Source of the DNA: JAIEOG01 sp964611895
GTDB taxonomy: Bacteria > Bdellovibrionota > FAC87 > UBA2466
Assembly (NCBI GenBank): GCA_964611895.1
Contig: CAZTDN010000008.1
Coordinates: 1 to 64,000 of the forward strand
Reading direction: 5' to 3'
Length of the DNA stretch: 64,000 bases
Below, one piece after another: positions 8,444 to 17,453 of this stretch (the first letter of the stretch is position 1; each line of letters opens with the position of its first letter). The position numbers and the translations under genes were made by a program. The notes under the pieces were generated by a model. The model worked only from the letters and a program-made list of their open reading frames with translations. It had not been told where the DNA came from and did no database searches.

Positions 8444-9583
8444 TCAGTGGGTTATGGGGTTTTCAAAAACACGGTAGGCCTTGTACCTATGAGCCCCCAT
8501 GGCGGAGATGCCGTGAATAATTTCGTCGTTATTCGCCTCAACCCACGAAAGCTCTCCCCCGATAAATTTTTTGCCTCCCTTGAGAAGGGTCTCAATATAA
8601 AACAATGCGCCTATCCCTTTATTGCGAAACTCCTCCCGCACCCCCAGAATCGCTAACCGTGCTTCCTTTGGACGACTCGTCTTCAAAAGCCAGACGAACT
8701 TTAAAACTCTCATCAGAGAGGACGAGCCTTTGGTCTTCCACAAAAACTCGTTGATGTTCGGAATAACCATCGAAAACCCTGCCGGAACACCCTCCTTTTC
8801 GGCAATCATGACCAACTCCGGGTCGACGATCGCCATCAGGTCTGCCGCAGCTGCTTGCATGTCTTCATAAGTGATCGGGACAAAACCCCAGTTTCTGCTC
8901 AGGGTTTCATTGTAGAGCGTCTGGATAATACGCAAGTCGTGGTCGGCATTTTTTTTATTGAACGGTCGCAGTGTGAGCCCAGTTGAACGCTTCACTCGTT
9001 CAGCGATTTTGAGCATTCGCTCCGGCGCTTGGTGCTGCCCGCTAATGTAATAAGCATGCAAATCACGCGCGGACTGGAGGCCAAGCTTCTCGTACATCTC
9101 CAGATAGTAGGGTGGGTTGTACGGCATCATCACCATGGGGGAAGACTCGAAACCCTCAACCAATAATCCCACCTCATCGTTCACTGTGGGACTGTAGGGT
9201 CCCCTCAGGTGGGTCAATCCTCGACGTTCAATCTCCTTCCGGGCGGCGTCCAACAACCCTCGCGCTACGTTTTCGTCATTGATAAAATCGAAAAACCCAA
9301 AAAACCCGACTTTGTCACCGTAGTACCGATTGTGCGCACGGTTCTCAATGGCGGCAATACGACCCACGGGTTTGCCGTCCCGATAGGCAATAAAGCAAAC
9401 GGCGTCGCCATGTTTTGCAAAGGCAGATTTCGGCGCCAAGAGCTTTACAATACTCCCCGGAAACGGCGGTACAAAGTACGGGTCTTGTGCATGGATCTTT
9501 TCAGGTACCCGTTCGAACAGTCGGCGCTCCGCGCTCGTTTTCACGACTGAAATGACCAAGGGACTCGGCGTTTTTGGCTGCAT
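8444..9583 (-). CDS. GNAT-fold N-acetyltransferase-like protein
   Basis: A 379-residue protein of a long GNAT-related family. The N-terminal half carries PYFVPPFPGS and GKPVGRIAAIENRAHN, and the centre has GPYSPTVNDEVGLLVEGF followed by MMPYNPPYYLEMYEKLG. The C-terminal half has LAILGVREEFRNKGIGALFYIE, which fits the acetyl-CoA pyrophosphate loop (R-x-x-G-x-G/A). Members are widespread but the substrate is not established. It is the first gene of an operon with the SDR. The start ATG follows a spacer of more than 80 bases from the divergent glycerophosphodiesterase gene, so this interval holds promoters for both directions. Confidence 0.8.
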   Translation of the reverse strand: MQPKTPSPLVISVVKTSAERRLFERVPEKIHAQDPYFVPPFPGSIVKLLAPKSAFAKHGDAVCFIAYRDGKPVGRIAAIENRAHNRYYGDKVGFFGFFDFINDENVARGLLDAARKEIERRGLTHLRGPYSPTVNDEVGLLVEGFESSPMVMMPYNPPYYLEMYEKLGLQSARDLHAYYISGQHQAPERMLKIAERVKRSTGLTLRPFNKKNADHDLRIIQTLYNETLSRNWGFVPITYEDMQAAAADLMAIVDPELVMIAEKEGVPAGFSMVIPNINEFLWKTKGSSSLMRVLKFVWLLKTSRPKEARLAILGVREEFRNKGIGALFYIETLLKGGKKFIGGELSWVEANNDEIIHGISAMGAHRYKAYRVFENPITH

Positions 9584-9675
9584 CCCAAGCGTTTACCTAA
9601 ACCTGCAATTGCCTTCAACCGTTAATTGGCTGGGATCGTTGACCTGGCCACCCCATCCGTCCTAGCTTGCCACAG

Positions 9676-10545
9676 ATGAGAAAGGTCACTCTTGCTGCTA
9701 CAATTGTATGGAGTTTAGTTCAATTCGAGGGCTATGCCATGAGCCACAACACCCCCCAGGTCCACGGGCACCGTGGTTCCCGAGGTACCCACCCCGAAAA
9801 CACGCTCCCTGCATTTGAAGAAGCAGTGGAAGCAGGGGCCGAAGTCCTTGAGCTGGACATGCAGGTCACGGCGGACAACACGGTGGTTGTGTCCCATGAA
9901 CCTGAGCTCACGCCCCAGTTGTGTCGATACGCTTCAGGAAAAACTATCGAACGCCCGATTCCGATCCGGTCTCTGACAGCAAAGGAACTCGCTCAATTTG
10001 AATGTGGTTCGGTGCCGAACCCAAGGTTTCCTGAACAAAAACGCCTTCCCGGAACGGGCATCCCGACACTAGAGAGTTTTCTGCAGTGGAAGAGCCGCAA
10101 AGCCCCGCAGTTGGAAATGAATATCGAAACCAAAATGACTGCGAGCGATCCCAAATGGATCCCCGATCCCACCCTATTCGCCTCGTTGGTAATAAGCTTG
10201 CTCAAAAAATACGGTGCGGTGGACAAAGCGATCTTGCAGTCGTTTGATTTTCGCACTTTGTCGGCGGCAAAAAAACTATCCCCATCGCTACGGTTATCCT
10301 GTCTGTTTGAAAACGAGACAAACTTTTGTGAACTCACCGCCAAAACAGGTGCTCACTTTGCGTCTCCCAATCTATCGCTTGTCACTCCCGACAACGTAAA
10401 GGCATGTCACGCAAAGAATATCCAGGTCGTACCTTGGACGGCAAACACCGAAGCAGAATGGAACCGACTTATCGATTGCAAAGTAGATGCAATAATTACC
10501 GACTACCCTCGAAAACTGATCCAGTTTTTGGGAAAAAGAAAATAA
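9676..10545 (+). CDS. Glycerophosphodiester phosphodiesterase, exported
   Basis: Hydrolyses glycerophosphodiesters to glycerol-3-phosphate and an alcohol. The GDPD TIM-barrel signatures are clear: VHGHRGSRGTHPENTLPAFEEA with the catalytic HR and EN, then LELDMQVTADN and VVSHE with the metal-binding E, D and second His. The C-terminal VVPWTANTEAEW segment and DAIITDYP also match. The ATG at 9676 gives a signal peptide ending near residue 22, so the enzyme is periplasmic like GlpQ. A TTG three codons earlier is possible but less likely. Its role is phospholipid head-group salvage, possibly from prey or host debris if the organism is predatory (inference). Confidence 0.93.
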   Translation: MRKVTLAATIVWSLVQFEGYAMSHNTPQVHGHRGSRGTHPENTLPAFEEAVEAGAEVLELDMQVTADNTVVVSHEPELTPQLCRYASGKTIERPIPIRSLTAKELAQFECGSVPNPRFPEQKRLPGTGIPTLESFLQWKSRKAPQLEMNIETKMTASDPKWIPDPTLFASLVISLLKKYGAVDKAILQSFDFRTLSAAKKLSPSLRLSCLFENETNFCELTAKTGAHFASPNLSLVTPDNVKACHAKNIQVVPWTANTEAEWNRLIDCKVDAIITDYPRKLIQFLGKRK

Positions 10546-10768
10546 TTCTGTTTCTACCGACGATACGCCCTCAGGGATTCTGACGCACTGAGATAAGGCG
10601 AGCACTTGTCATGACTAAAAACTCGGTCGGCCAAAACCCGCAGTGGGCGAGGCTTTTAGGATTTACTTTTCTGTTTATTGACACCGCCACCAGCTTTCCC
10701 AAAGATTGGAATTCAGGTTGGGTGTTCACTCACTCGTTTTTTGAATTACGGCAACTCAAGGTGGGAAA

Positions 10769-11455
10769 ATGCAGGGGAATAGTAAAGAAAGAGTCGGAAT
10801 GAAAATAGTCCCAGGGGGCAATCAGATGTCCCTGATCCGGGATACAGAAGAGGTCATCAAGTTCTTGGAGTTTGCAGGCCGCAAATCTATTTTGAACGAA
10901 CACGCAATCCATAACCGCCTTACCGCTTGCCATAACTTGTTCGGTGGACTCAACGAAGAAGAAGACAACTTGGATTACATCCTTTCTAACTTAGATGTTT
11001 TTGTGAACCGCTTTCGAAACAAGAACAATAATGTGCGCGCTTCGACACTGAAGGTTTATAAATCGCGGGTCAAAAGTTCCATTGAAGATTTTAAAGCTTG
11101 GAGCGCCGATCCCTTTGCCTGGGAACGCGCTGTAACAGACAAAGCTAAACAAGCAGCGGCTTCGGAGCGCGCCAAAGGCAAGGGCAAAGAGAAAGTCAAA
11201 AGCGCCACAGCCGTCGGACGCCCCTCTAAAACCCGAGTGGAAAACGTCTCCGCTACAGAGCCCCTTACTCCGCCCTCCGCCGAAACAGTTGCAGGCTCTC
11301 GGCGTGTGTCGTTTCCTATACGCAAAGATTTTAGCGTAGAGATGATCTTGCCCGAAGAAGGACTGACCTTAAAAGAAATGCAGCGACTGGGGTTGTTTCT
11401 TTACCCTTACTGCAAAGATATCGATCCAAGCCTGGACCCCTGGAAAGCCATCTAA
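10769..11455 (+). CDS. Conserved hypothetical protein with recombinase core-binding-like N-terminus
   Basis: Unrecognised cytoplasmic protein of up to 228 residues. The N-terminal 100 residues (EVIKFLEFAGRK...STLKVYKSRVKSSIEDF) look all-helical and recall the SAM-like core-binding domain of tyrosine recombinases, but no catalytic domain follows. A Lys/Ala-rich linker leads to a short C-terminal module (FPIRKDFSVEMILPEEGLT). Two starts are possible: ATG 10769 with AAGGTG upstream, or ATG 10826 with AGGGGG. A TTGACA box at 10678, with a weak -10 at 10701, may be its promoter. A role in DNA binding is only a suggestion from fold resemblance. Confidence 0.7.
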   Translation: MQGNSKERVGMKIVPGGNQMSLIRDTEEVIKFLEFAGRKSILNEHAIHNRLTACHNLFGGLNEEEDNLDYILSNLDVFVNRFRNKNNNVRASTLKVYKSRVKSSIEDFKAWSADPFAWERAVTDKAKQAAASERAKGKGKEKVKSATAVGRPSKTRVENVSATEPLTPPSAETVAGSRRVSFPIRKDFSVEMILPEEGLTLKEMQRLGLFLYPYCKDIDPSLDPWKAI

Positions 11456-11515
11456 ATAACTGGACTTGGTGCGTCGAGAAACCCTCGAGCGATACAGAAC
11501 CGCGCTCACGAAGCC

Positions 11516-12004
11516 CTAAAACCAGATATTGGGCGGGGTGGGATCTTGGCAGGCGACTTCGGCATACTTGTACATAAAGTTCACTAACTGTCGAAGGACC
11601 TCGTAGGAACGGGTGCTTTTGTCGAGCTCACAGCCGTACTCAAGCCCCTGCCGACCACCGCTCGTAAATGGACGGCAGCGCTTCACGTCCACCACGAGTC
11701 GCAAGTAAGAACTTGGAGTGAAGTAAAACCTCAGTGCGACCTTTGCACCAGGGGAAAACGCAGGATCGGGGTGCAACTCTCGGAAAAGCACTCCCGAATA
11801 ACTGATATCCAGCACCTCCACATGCGCTAGATTTTTTTTCTCAACAAAACTATACACCCCCAAAACTCGGTGAAATAACACACGCTCATACTCGCGGCGG
11901 CGCTCTTCACTTTTTTCCTGACGGTAGGCCGCAAGATCGACAATCTTCTTAGTCGATTTGCCTTTTTTTCCCTCGCCTTTGTCCTTCGACTTTCGTTTGT
12001 CCAT
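11516..12004 (-). CDS. PilZ domain protein
   Basis: A 162-residue protein with a basic, Lys-rich N-terminal extension followed by a PilZ beta-barrel. The second c-di-GMP signature is visible as LDISYSGVLF (D-x-S-x-x-G). The RxxxR-type first motif is only partly kept: arginines occur in YERVLFHRVLG. The domain therefore may bind c-di-GMP weakly or not at all. The ATG at 12004 has a GGAGG site; a TTG upstream is rejected. It has a good promoter of its own. In a cell with an FHA-GGDEF cyclase encoded 33 kb away it is a plausible effector. Confidence 0.8.
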   Translation of the reverse strand: MDKRKSKDKGEGKKGKSTKKIVDLAAYRQEKSEERRREYERVLFHRVLGVYSFVEKKNLAHVEVLDISYSGVLFRELHPDPAFSPGAKVALRFYFTPSSYLRLVVDVKRCRPFTSGGRQGLEYGCELDKSTRSYEVLRQLVNFMYKYAEVACQDPTPPNIWF

Positions 12005-12076
12005 GGACAAGCCCTCCCCCAGGGCAATTACTACCAAAGTGTTCGGTGTTGTATTTTGAGAATAGGAAGCGCTTTA

Positions 12077-12104
12077 ATTATAGCTCCTCGGCGTGCCTTC
12101 ACAA
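12077..12104 (-). promoter_or_regulatory. Promoter of the PilZ gene
   Basis: A perfect TATAAT (minus strand, 12077-12082) lies 16 bases from TTGTGA (12099-12104). Transcription should begin near 12070, leaving a leader of about 65 bases before the ATG at 12004. Confidence 0.65.
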
Positions 12105-12189
12105 AGCCGTTTGAATCGCGTTCATTTGACACTTTGAGCCAAGGTCTTTTCCCCTAGCCACTCCCGCGCTAATTGGATAAACCCGACCC

Positions 12190-13449
12190 ATGCTTCCCTC
12201 AACTCTGTCCCGACTGGAAAAGCTCTCCTTTGCGTCTATAGCGCTATTGTTCTTTTCTCTGTTTTCATCCGCATCCGGAATCGCCCTGGGAACCACCGCT
12301 TTGTTCCTCTGCGGAACACTTTTCTATCGACTCCGCTTAAAGGAAATACTGAGAATTCCGCTGTTTTGGCCTATCGCAGTTTTCTGCCTAGCCGTCTTGG
12401 CCTCTGTAGCCTTTGCTTCTGGGACAGGCTTTTCAAAACCCGTAGGAAAGCTCCGCTACTTTTTGTTTTATTTCTACCTCGTATTGTTTTTTGCTGATTT
12501 TCCGTTGTGGCGGGAGCGACTCCTGAAGACGGCAATTTACCTGGCCATCCCCCTCGCCTTCATTGCAGCACTGCAATTCACCGGGGTATTTTGTCCACTT
12601 GTATGGACTGGAGCCACCGCCGTGGAGCTAGCCAAAATGCCCCAAAGCGGGGGGGCTTTTTTTCACGCGCGCGGCCTGCTCTACCATCACAACCCGTTCG
12701 CATATACTTGCGCATTGCTCTACTTTGGCTTGGCAGGCTTGGCCTTTTCGACGACAGATCTGAAGACTCGCTATGGGGCTATTGCAGGGACTGGAGCACT
12801 TTTGATCGCCATTGCACTGAGCGGATCCCGAGGTGCGTGGATTTCAGTGTTCGTAGGCACATTGGCAGTGTTTTGCTTTGCCGCTCGTTCTTACTGGAAA
12901 ACTTTTTTACTCTGGTCTCTAGGGGTAGTCGTCCTCGCGGGCATGCTTTCGGCAACCCCTCTGGGGAGTCGCTTGATGTCGATCCGGCCCGCCAAGAACT
13001 CCGAACGCCTTCACCTCTGGCACGTAAGCTGGAAAATGTTCCTAGATTCTCCCTGGGTAGGTCAGGGATACCATCATGGCTTTGAGCTTCAGCGTAAACG
13101 ATTCATGAGCGCAGAAGACTTCGCCAACCCACATTTTCCTACGGACCCCCACAGTCTTTATTTTGACTTGCTGGGAACTACGGGAATCTTAGGTTTAGGG
13201 AGCTTCTTGGCACTCTTGCTGGCAGCCTACCTGAACTATTTCAAGGCGCTCCAAAACCGGAACCGGACTCGCATTCAAGCTGGCATGCTCATCACCGGCC
13301 TAGGCGCGTGGGTCTGCTTCACCGTGGGATCGGCTTTTGACTCTCATTTTTTTCATACCCAGACTTTGATGGCGACGCTGTTTTTTCTAGCGCTGGGCCA
13401 GTCGGCAGTTTTCCAGATTCAAAGAGCTGCTGAAAATACGCGTAAGTAG
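12190..13449 (+). CDS. O-antigen ligase family protein (WaaL-like)
   Basis: An inner-membrane polytopic protein of 419 residues with about ten hydrophobic segments. The Wzy_C/O-antigen ligase pattern is present: SGSRGAWISVFVG with the conserved Arg, and after a large periplasmic loop PTDPHSLYFDLLGTTGI with the conserved His. Such proteins attach polymerised O-antigen to lipid A-core or polymerise glycans. Its last 131 bases overlap the 3' end of the convergent uxs gene. Nearby ugd and uxs would supply UDP-glucuronate and UDP-xylose, which supports a surface polysaccharide role. Ligase and polymerase cannot be separated by sequence alone. Confidence 0.87.
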   Translation: MLPSTLSRLEKLSFASIALLFFSLFSSASGIALGTTALFLCGTLFYRLRLKEILRIPLFWPIAVFCLAVLASVAFASGTGFSKPVGKLRYFLFYFYLVLFFADFPLWRERLLKTAIYLAIPLAFIAALQFTGVFCPLVWTGATAVELAKMPQSGGAFFHARGLLYHHNPFAYTCALLYFGLAGLAFSTTDLKTRYGAIAGTGALLIAIALSGSRGAWISVFVGTLAVFCFAARSYWKTFLLWSLGVVVLAGMLSATPLGSRLMSIRPAKNSERLHLWHVSWKMFLDSPWVGQGYHHGFELQRKRFMSAEDFANPHFPTDPHSLYFDLLGTTGILGLGSFLALLLAAYLNYFKALQNRNRTRIQAGMLITGLGAWVCFTVGSAFDSHFFHTQTLMATLFFLALGQSAVFQIQRAAENTRK

Positions 13450-14374
13450 CCCGCAACCCTTTATCCAGTTCCACTTGCGGCCGCCACCCCAAGAGCTTTG
13501 TAGCGAGCGAGATATCGGGCTGCCGGGTTTTGGGATCGTCTTCAGGTAGGGGCATTTCGACAATGCGCAAAGACTTGCCACTCAAAGCAAGAATCCGCTC
13601 GGCGAACTGCCGGATGGTCATTTCCGCAGGATTCCCCAGATTGATGGGCAACCCATAGTCACAGCCAAAAGCTCGGACAATGCCTTCCACTAGATCATCG
13701 ACATAACAAAAACTGCGCGTCTGCGATCCCGTTCCGTAAACCGTAAGGTTTTCTCCACGCAATGCTTGCATGCAGAAGTTGGGAACCACTCGCCCGTCAT
13801 TTGGCCGCATTCGCGGGCCATAAGTATTAAATATGCGAATGATCCGCGTTTGCACCCCATGCACTTTGCGATACGCCATGGTCAGCGCTTCTCCATAGCG
13901 CTTGGCTTCGTCGTAACAACTGCGTGCTCCAATGGGATTGGAATTGCCCCAATAAGATTCTGGTTGCGGGTGTACGAGCGGATCGCCATAAACCTCAGAA
14001 GTCGAAGCAATCAGAATAGGACATTTTTTATCACGCGCTAGGCGCAGCATGTTCTCTGTGCCCAGCGAACCCACCTGCAATGTCTCTATTGGAAGCTGGG
14101 CATAGTCCACGGGACTCGCAGGACATGCAAAATGAAACACACCCGCAAAGCCACCTTCCCACCGTCGACTTTGCACAATATCGTGCTCTATGAACTCAAA
14201 CTCTTGGCGTCCGAGCAATGCTCGAATGTTTTCACGATTCCCCGTGATAAAATTGTCGACGGCAACGACACGGGCGCCGGCTGATAGTATTTTTTCGCAC
14301 AGATGTGAGCCAATAAACCCTGCCCCACCCGAAACAAGGTAACGGGCCCCAGGTTCAAGGCGCGCCAAACTCAT
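13319..14374 (-). CDS. UDP-glucuronate decarboxylase (UDP-xylose synthase)
   Basis: Converts UDP-glucuronate to UDP-xylose with bound NAD+. The extended-SDR features are intact: GGAGFIGSHLCE at the NAD site, HFACPASPVDY, the Tyr-Lys pair in SCYDEAKRYGE, and RIFNTYGPRMRPNDGRVVPNF, all typical of UXS enzymes. Its ATG at 14374 overlaps the ugd stop codon (ATGA), which fixes the start. Ugd makes its substrate, so the pair is a two-step pathway. The C-terminus runs about 40 residues past the usual end, and this tail lies antisense to the O-antigen ligase gene. Confidence 0.93.
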   Translation of the reverse strand: MSLARLEPGARYLVSGGAGFIGSHLCEKILSAGARVVAVDNFITGNRENIRALLGRQEFEFIEHDIVQSRRWEGGFAGVFHFACPASPVDYAQLPIETLQVGSLGTENMLRLARDKKCPILIASTSEVYGDPLVHPQPESYWGNSNPIGARSCYDEAKRYGEALTMAYRKVHGVQTRIIRIFNTYGPRMRPNDGRVVPNFCMQALRGENLTVYGTGSQTRSFCYVDDLVEGIVRAFGCDYGLPINLGNPAEMTIRQFAERILALSGKSLRIVEMPLPEDDPKTRQPDISLATKLLGWRPQVELDKGLRATYAYFQQLFESGKLPTGPALEKTASPSKSGYEKNESQKPIPR

Positions 14375-15678
14375 GTGAGATCGGGCTTTCCAATGCAATA
14401 GTACTGGAAGCCCTGTCGCTTGAGACTGTGGGGATTGTAGAGATTTCTACCATCGAAAATAACGGGACTCTGAAGATCATTTCCTAAGGCATCAAAATCC
14501 GGGGAACGGAACTCGTTCCACTCCGTCAATATCGCCAATGCGTCCGCCCCTTTCGTAGCAGCGTAAGCATTTTCAAAAAACTGCACCCGATCGCCAAATA
14601 TTTTTTTAGCTTGGTCGGTGGCCACGGGATCATAGGCCTGCACCCGCGCCTTGCTCTCAATTAGGTGTTCGATGAGCGTCAACGACGGAGCTTCACGCAT
14701 ATCGTCTGTCTCTGGCTTGAACGAAAGACCCCAAATCGCAAACGTTTTTCCTGCAAGATCCGACTTGAAGTGGCGCTTGATCTTATCGAAAAGAATCCTC
14801 TTCTGGCGCTGATTGACCGAGTCGACTTCCTCGAAAAGCTGAAGCGGCATTCCCAATTCTTTGCCTAAGTGAATCAGGGCTTTGACGTCTTTGGGGAAAC
14901 AACTCCCCCCATACCCGCAGCCGGGGTACAGAAACTTGTTCCCAATACGGCTATCAGTCACGATACCGGCTCGCACATCATGAATATTGGCGCCGGCCCG
15001 CTCCGCCAAAACAGCGATCTCGTTAATAAACGAGATTTTCATCGCCAAAAAACTATTAGCGGCATACTTCGTCAATTCAGCCGAGCGATTGCTCATAAAC
15101 AGCAAGGGACTGCCATTGCGCACAAAAGGCGCATAGAGATCGCTCATCAAGTCCCGGGCAGCCTGAGACTCGGTACCGATGATCACGCGCTCCGGCCTAA
15201 GAAAATCTGCAACCGCCGCCCCCTCTTTCAAGAACTCTGGGTTGGACACAACCTCTACCGCATGGCGGGAGCCGGTCAAAATTTCACGAACTTTATCCGC
15301 CGTCCCAACAGGGACAGTGCTCTTCATCACCAGCACAATGGGATGGGTCAGACTCTCACGCACCGCTTCTACGGCTTTGACGACATATTGCATGTCTGAC
15401 GCGCCGTCCTCCCCTTGAGGGGTTCCCACGGCCACAAAAGCCACGTCACAGCTCGCGATGGCGGCAGCGATATCCGTGCTAAAACATAAGCGCCCAGCGG
15501 CAACATTGCTGCGAACCATCTCGTCTAGGCCGGGCTCGTAAAAGGGGACTTCTCCTCGGGAAAGCCGGTCTACTTTTTCTGCATCGATGTCGATGCACGT
15601 GACGTGGTTTCCGGAGCCCGAAAAGCAGGTCCCGGTGACCAGTCCCACATACCCTGTGCCTAATACGGTGACTTTCAT
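14371..15678 (-). CDS. ugd: UDP-glucose 6-dehydrogenase
   Basis: Oxidises UDP-glucose to UDP-glucuronate using two NAD+. The N-terminal VLGTGYVGLVTGTCF binds NAD, the middle carries KYAANSFLAMKISFINEIA, and the catalytic cysteine sits in GCGYGGSCFPKDVKAL. The C-terminal FAIWGLSFKPETDDMREAPS segment is also diagnostic. The ATG at 15678 starts exactly at the conserved MKVTVLGTGYVG; the 12 codons upstream are not conserved in the family. It is cotranscribed and translationally coupled with the UDP-xylose synthase gene. Product use is probably capsule or LPS. Confidence 0.95.
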   Translation of the reverse strand: MKVTVLGTGYVGLVTGTCFSGSGNHVTCIDIDAEKVDRLSRGEVPFYEPGLDEMVRSNVAAGRLCFSTDIAAAIASCDVAFVAVGTPQGEDGASDMQYVVKAVEAVRESLTHPIVLVMKSTVPVGTADKVREILTGSRHAVEVVSNPEFLKEGAAVADFLRPERVIIGTESQAARDLMSDLYAPFVRNGSPLLFMSNRSAELTKYAANSFLAMKISFINEIAVLAERAGANIHDVRAGIVTDSRIGNKFLYPGCGYGGSCFPKDVKALIHLGKELGMPLQLFEEVDSVNQRQKRILFDKIKRHFKSDLAGKTFAIWGLSFKPETDDMREAPSLTLIEHLIESKARVQAYDPVATDQAKKIFGDRVQFFENAYAATKGADALAILTEWNEFRSPDFDALGNDLQSPVIFDGRNLYNPHSLKRQGFQYYCIGKPDLT

Positions 15679-15741
15679 TTGATTACTCGACCCCACTTTT
15701 TGATTGTGAGACAAGATTCTTGAATTTAGACTGCGCTACCA

Positions 15742-16731
15742 GTGAAGTCAAACCAACCCATCCGACACAAATCTCCTCGAGATAGCCTGTCATTAGCTCT
15801 GAAACTGGGCCTAGGGGCCCTGCTAATCTTCTACGTGCTTCGGTCTCGGATGATTGATTTTAGCACGCTGGGCGGGATGCTTTTTTCACCAAGCAACCTG
15901 CTCATTGGCTTCGGGTTTTTGAGTTTTATCACCCTTTGTTCGACCTGCCGGTGGTTTCTCCTATCCCGCGCACAAGGCCTTTCGCTGGATTTTTTTTCGA
16001 TGTTTCAACTGACCATGATCGGGGTGTTTTTCAACACCTTCATGCCGGGTTCTGTAGGTGGAGACGTCATCAAAGCCTGGTACGTCGCGGGCCGAGAGCC
16101 AGACCGTAAAACCAAGGCCGTTTTTACCGTTTTTATCGATCGTGCTATTGGGCTTTCGGTCTTCTTTTTTTATGCCGCCGTGACCTTGGTTTTTTATCAT
16201 GGGTGGCTCGCCCATCATCCCCAGATGAAGTACCTTGCCTACGGAATATGGGCGTTTACGATCACAAGCGCACTGCTCATGAGCCTTTTTTTTGTGTCGG
16301 TCTCGTTCAAGCTTCCAGGCAGCGCGTGGATCAAGGCGCGCTTGCGCCAAGCGGGCGTGCTTTACCGAGTGTTTGAAGCCACGATCCTTTATCGCCACCA
16401 CAGCAAAACTCTGGCTGCAGCGCTGGCCCTTTCGGCCGTTTCGATCTTTGGAAATACTTTGTTATTTAAACTACTGGGAGACACCTTGGGGATTCCGCTG
16501 ACCTTACCCCAGTATTTCATCGTCGTTCCGATTGGCCTCACGGTTTCTGCCGCTCCTATTCTCCCCGGCGGCATTGGCGTAGGCCAGGTGGCCTTTTTTA
16601 CCCTTTTTAAATGGGTGGGCTTGGAAAACCCTCAGCAAGGGGCCACCCTCTACACTCTCATTCAGGTGTATACGATTTTGTTCAACTGCATGGGAGCCTT
16701 CTTCTACGTCCGGTTCCGACGCAAATGCTGA
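15742..16731 (+). CDS. Lysylphosphatidylglycerol synthase TM-like / flippase-like protein
   Basis: A 329-residue inner-membrane protein of the UPF0104 family (flippase domain of MprF, AglD-like). About eight hydrophobic segments are seen. The family motif region is kept, with LTMIGVFFNTFMPGSVGGDVIKAWYV and, near the C-terminus, PILPGGIGVGQVAFFTLF. Members move lipids or lipid-linked sugars, or act with glycosyltransferases; no catalytic domain is fused here. The start is a GTG. The last seven bases overlap the start of recO. Location beside ugd-uxs fits an envelope role. Confidence 0.85.
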   Translation: MKSNQPIRHKSPRDSLSLALKLGLGALLIFYVLRSRMIDFSTLGGMLFSPSNLLIGFGFLSFITLCSTCRWFLLSRAQGLSLDFFSMFQLTMIGVFFNTFMPGSVGGDVIKAWYVAGREPDRKTKAVFTVFIDRAIGLSVFFFYAAVTLVFYHGWLAHHPQMKYLAYGIWAFTITSALLMSLFFVSVSFKLPGSAWIKARLRQAGVLYRVFEATILYRHHSKTLAAALALSAVSIFGNTLLFKLLGDTLGIPLTLPQYFIVVPIGLTVSAAPILPGGIGVGQVAFFTLFKWVGLENPQQGATLYTLIQVYTILFNCMGAFFYVRFRRKC

Positions 16732-17453
16732 AATCTCGCGCAATCGTTTTGTCCCGAGAAAACTTTGGAGAAGCAGATCGATACATCCAGCTGTTTTCTC
16801 GAGACTGGGGACTCATCTCTGTTTTGGCCAAGTCCGCTCGAAAAAGTAAGCGCCGCTACGTGGGGGGCATGGACCTTTTCTGCCACAACGAAATCGTATT
16901 GCGCGGCGACCCTCGTGGAAAACCCTACCTGGTTGAACTCACTGTTTTGAACTCTTTTACAGGGCTTAGAGAGGACCTCGATCGCCTGGTTGTGGCTGGA
17001 AAAGCCGCTCAGTGGGTGCGTCGCCTTTCCAATACGGCCGTGGCAATGCCCGGAGTCTACAGTTTGTTAGGACAGACTCTAGCTTTAATCGAAAAAACCG
17101 AAACGGAACGCTTGCCACTATTGCAGCTCATATTTCAAATCAAGTTTCTCGATCAGATCGGCCTCAAACCACGAATGGATGCTTGTGCTAAATGTTCCGA
17201 AGCGCTCGACAACGCAGCGGGTGTTTTTGATATCGATGCAGGAGGCCTTCTCTGTCGCCCTTGTCTGGGCGAAAGGACCGTCGCCCACTCCATGCGACTG
17301 GGAGAAGCAGAACAAGCATTGCTTGCCCAAGGTGAACGCCTCAAACTCACGCTATGGGATCAGTTTCAATTTCCGACCGATTCCACACGGAACCTTCTCC
17401 GACTCACCACCCAGTTTGCATCCTTTCACACGCAGACACAGCTGCCGCATTAG
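16725..17453 (+). CDS. recO: DNA repair protein RecO
   Basis: Helps load RecA at gaps with RecF and RecR. The protein (243 residues from ATG 16725) starts with the OB-fold MLKSRAIVLSRENFGEADRYIQLFS and continues with the helical core. A C-terminal zinc finger is present (CAKC at about 179-182 and CRPC at about 203-206). The start overlaps the previous gene's stop by 7 bases (ATGCTGA). The stop TAG shares its bases with the stop of the convergent ccsA gene (TTAG), so no terminator can lie between them. Confidence 0.93.
   Translation: MLKSRAIVLSRENFGEADRYIQLFSRDWGLISVLAKSARKSKRRYVGGMDLFCHNEIVLRGDPRGKPYLVELTVLNSFTGLREDLDRLVVAGKAAQWVRRLSNTAVAMPGVYSLLGQTLALIEKTETERLPLLQLIFQIKFLDQIGLKPRMDACAKCSEALDNAAGVFDIDAGGLLCRPCLGERTVAHSMRLGEAEQALLAQGERLKLTLWDQFQFPTDSTRNLLRLTTQFASFHTQTQLPH

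Noticed and set aside
10611..10802. A 63-codon plus-strand frame before the 10769 gene
   Set aside because: There is no ribosome site, the composition is not protein-like, and a TTGACA box falls inside it. It is more likely the promoter region of the next gene.
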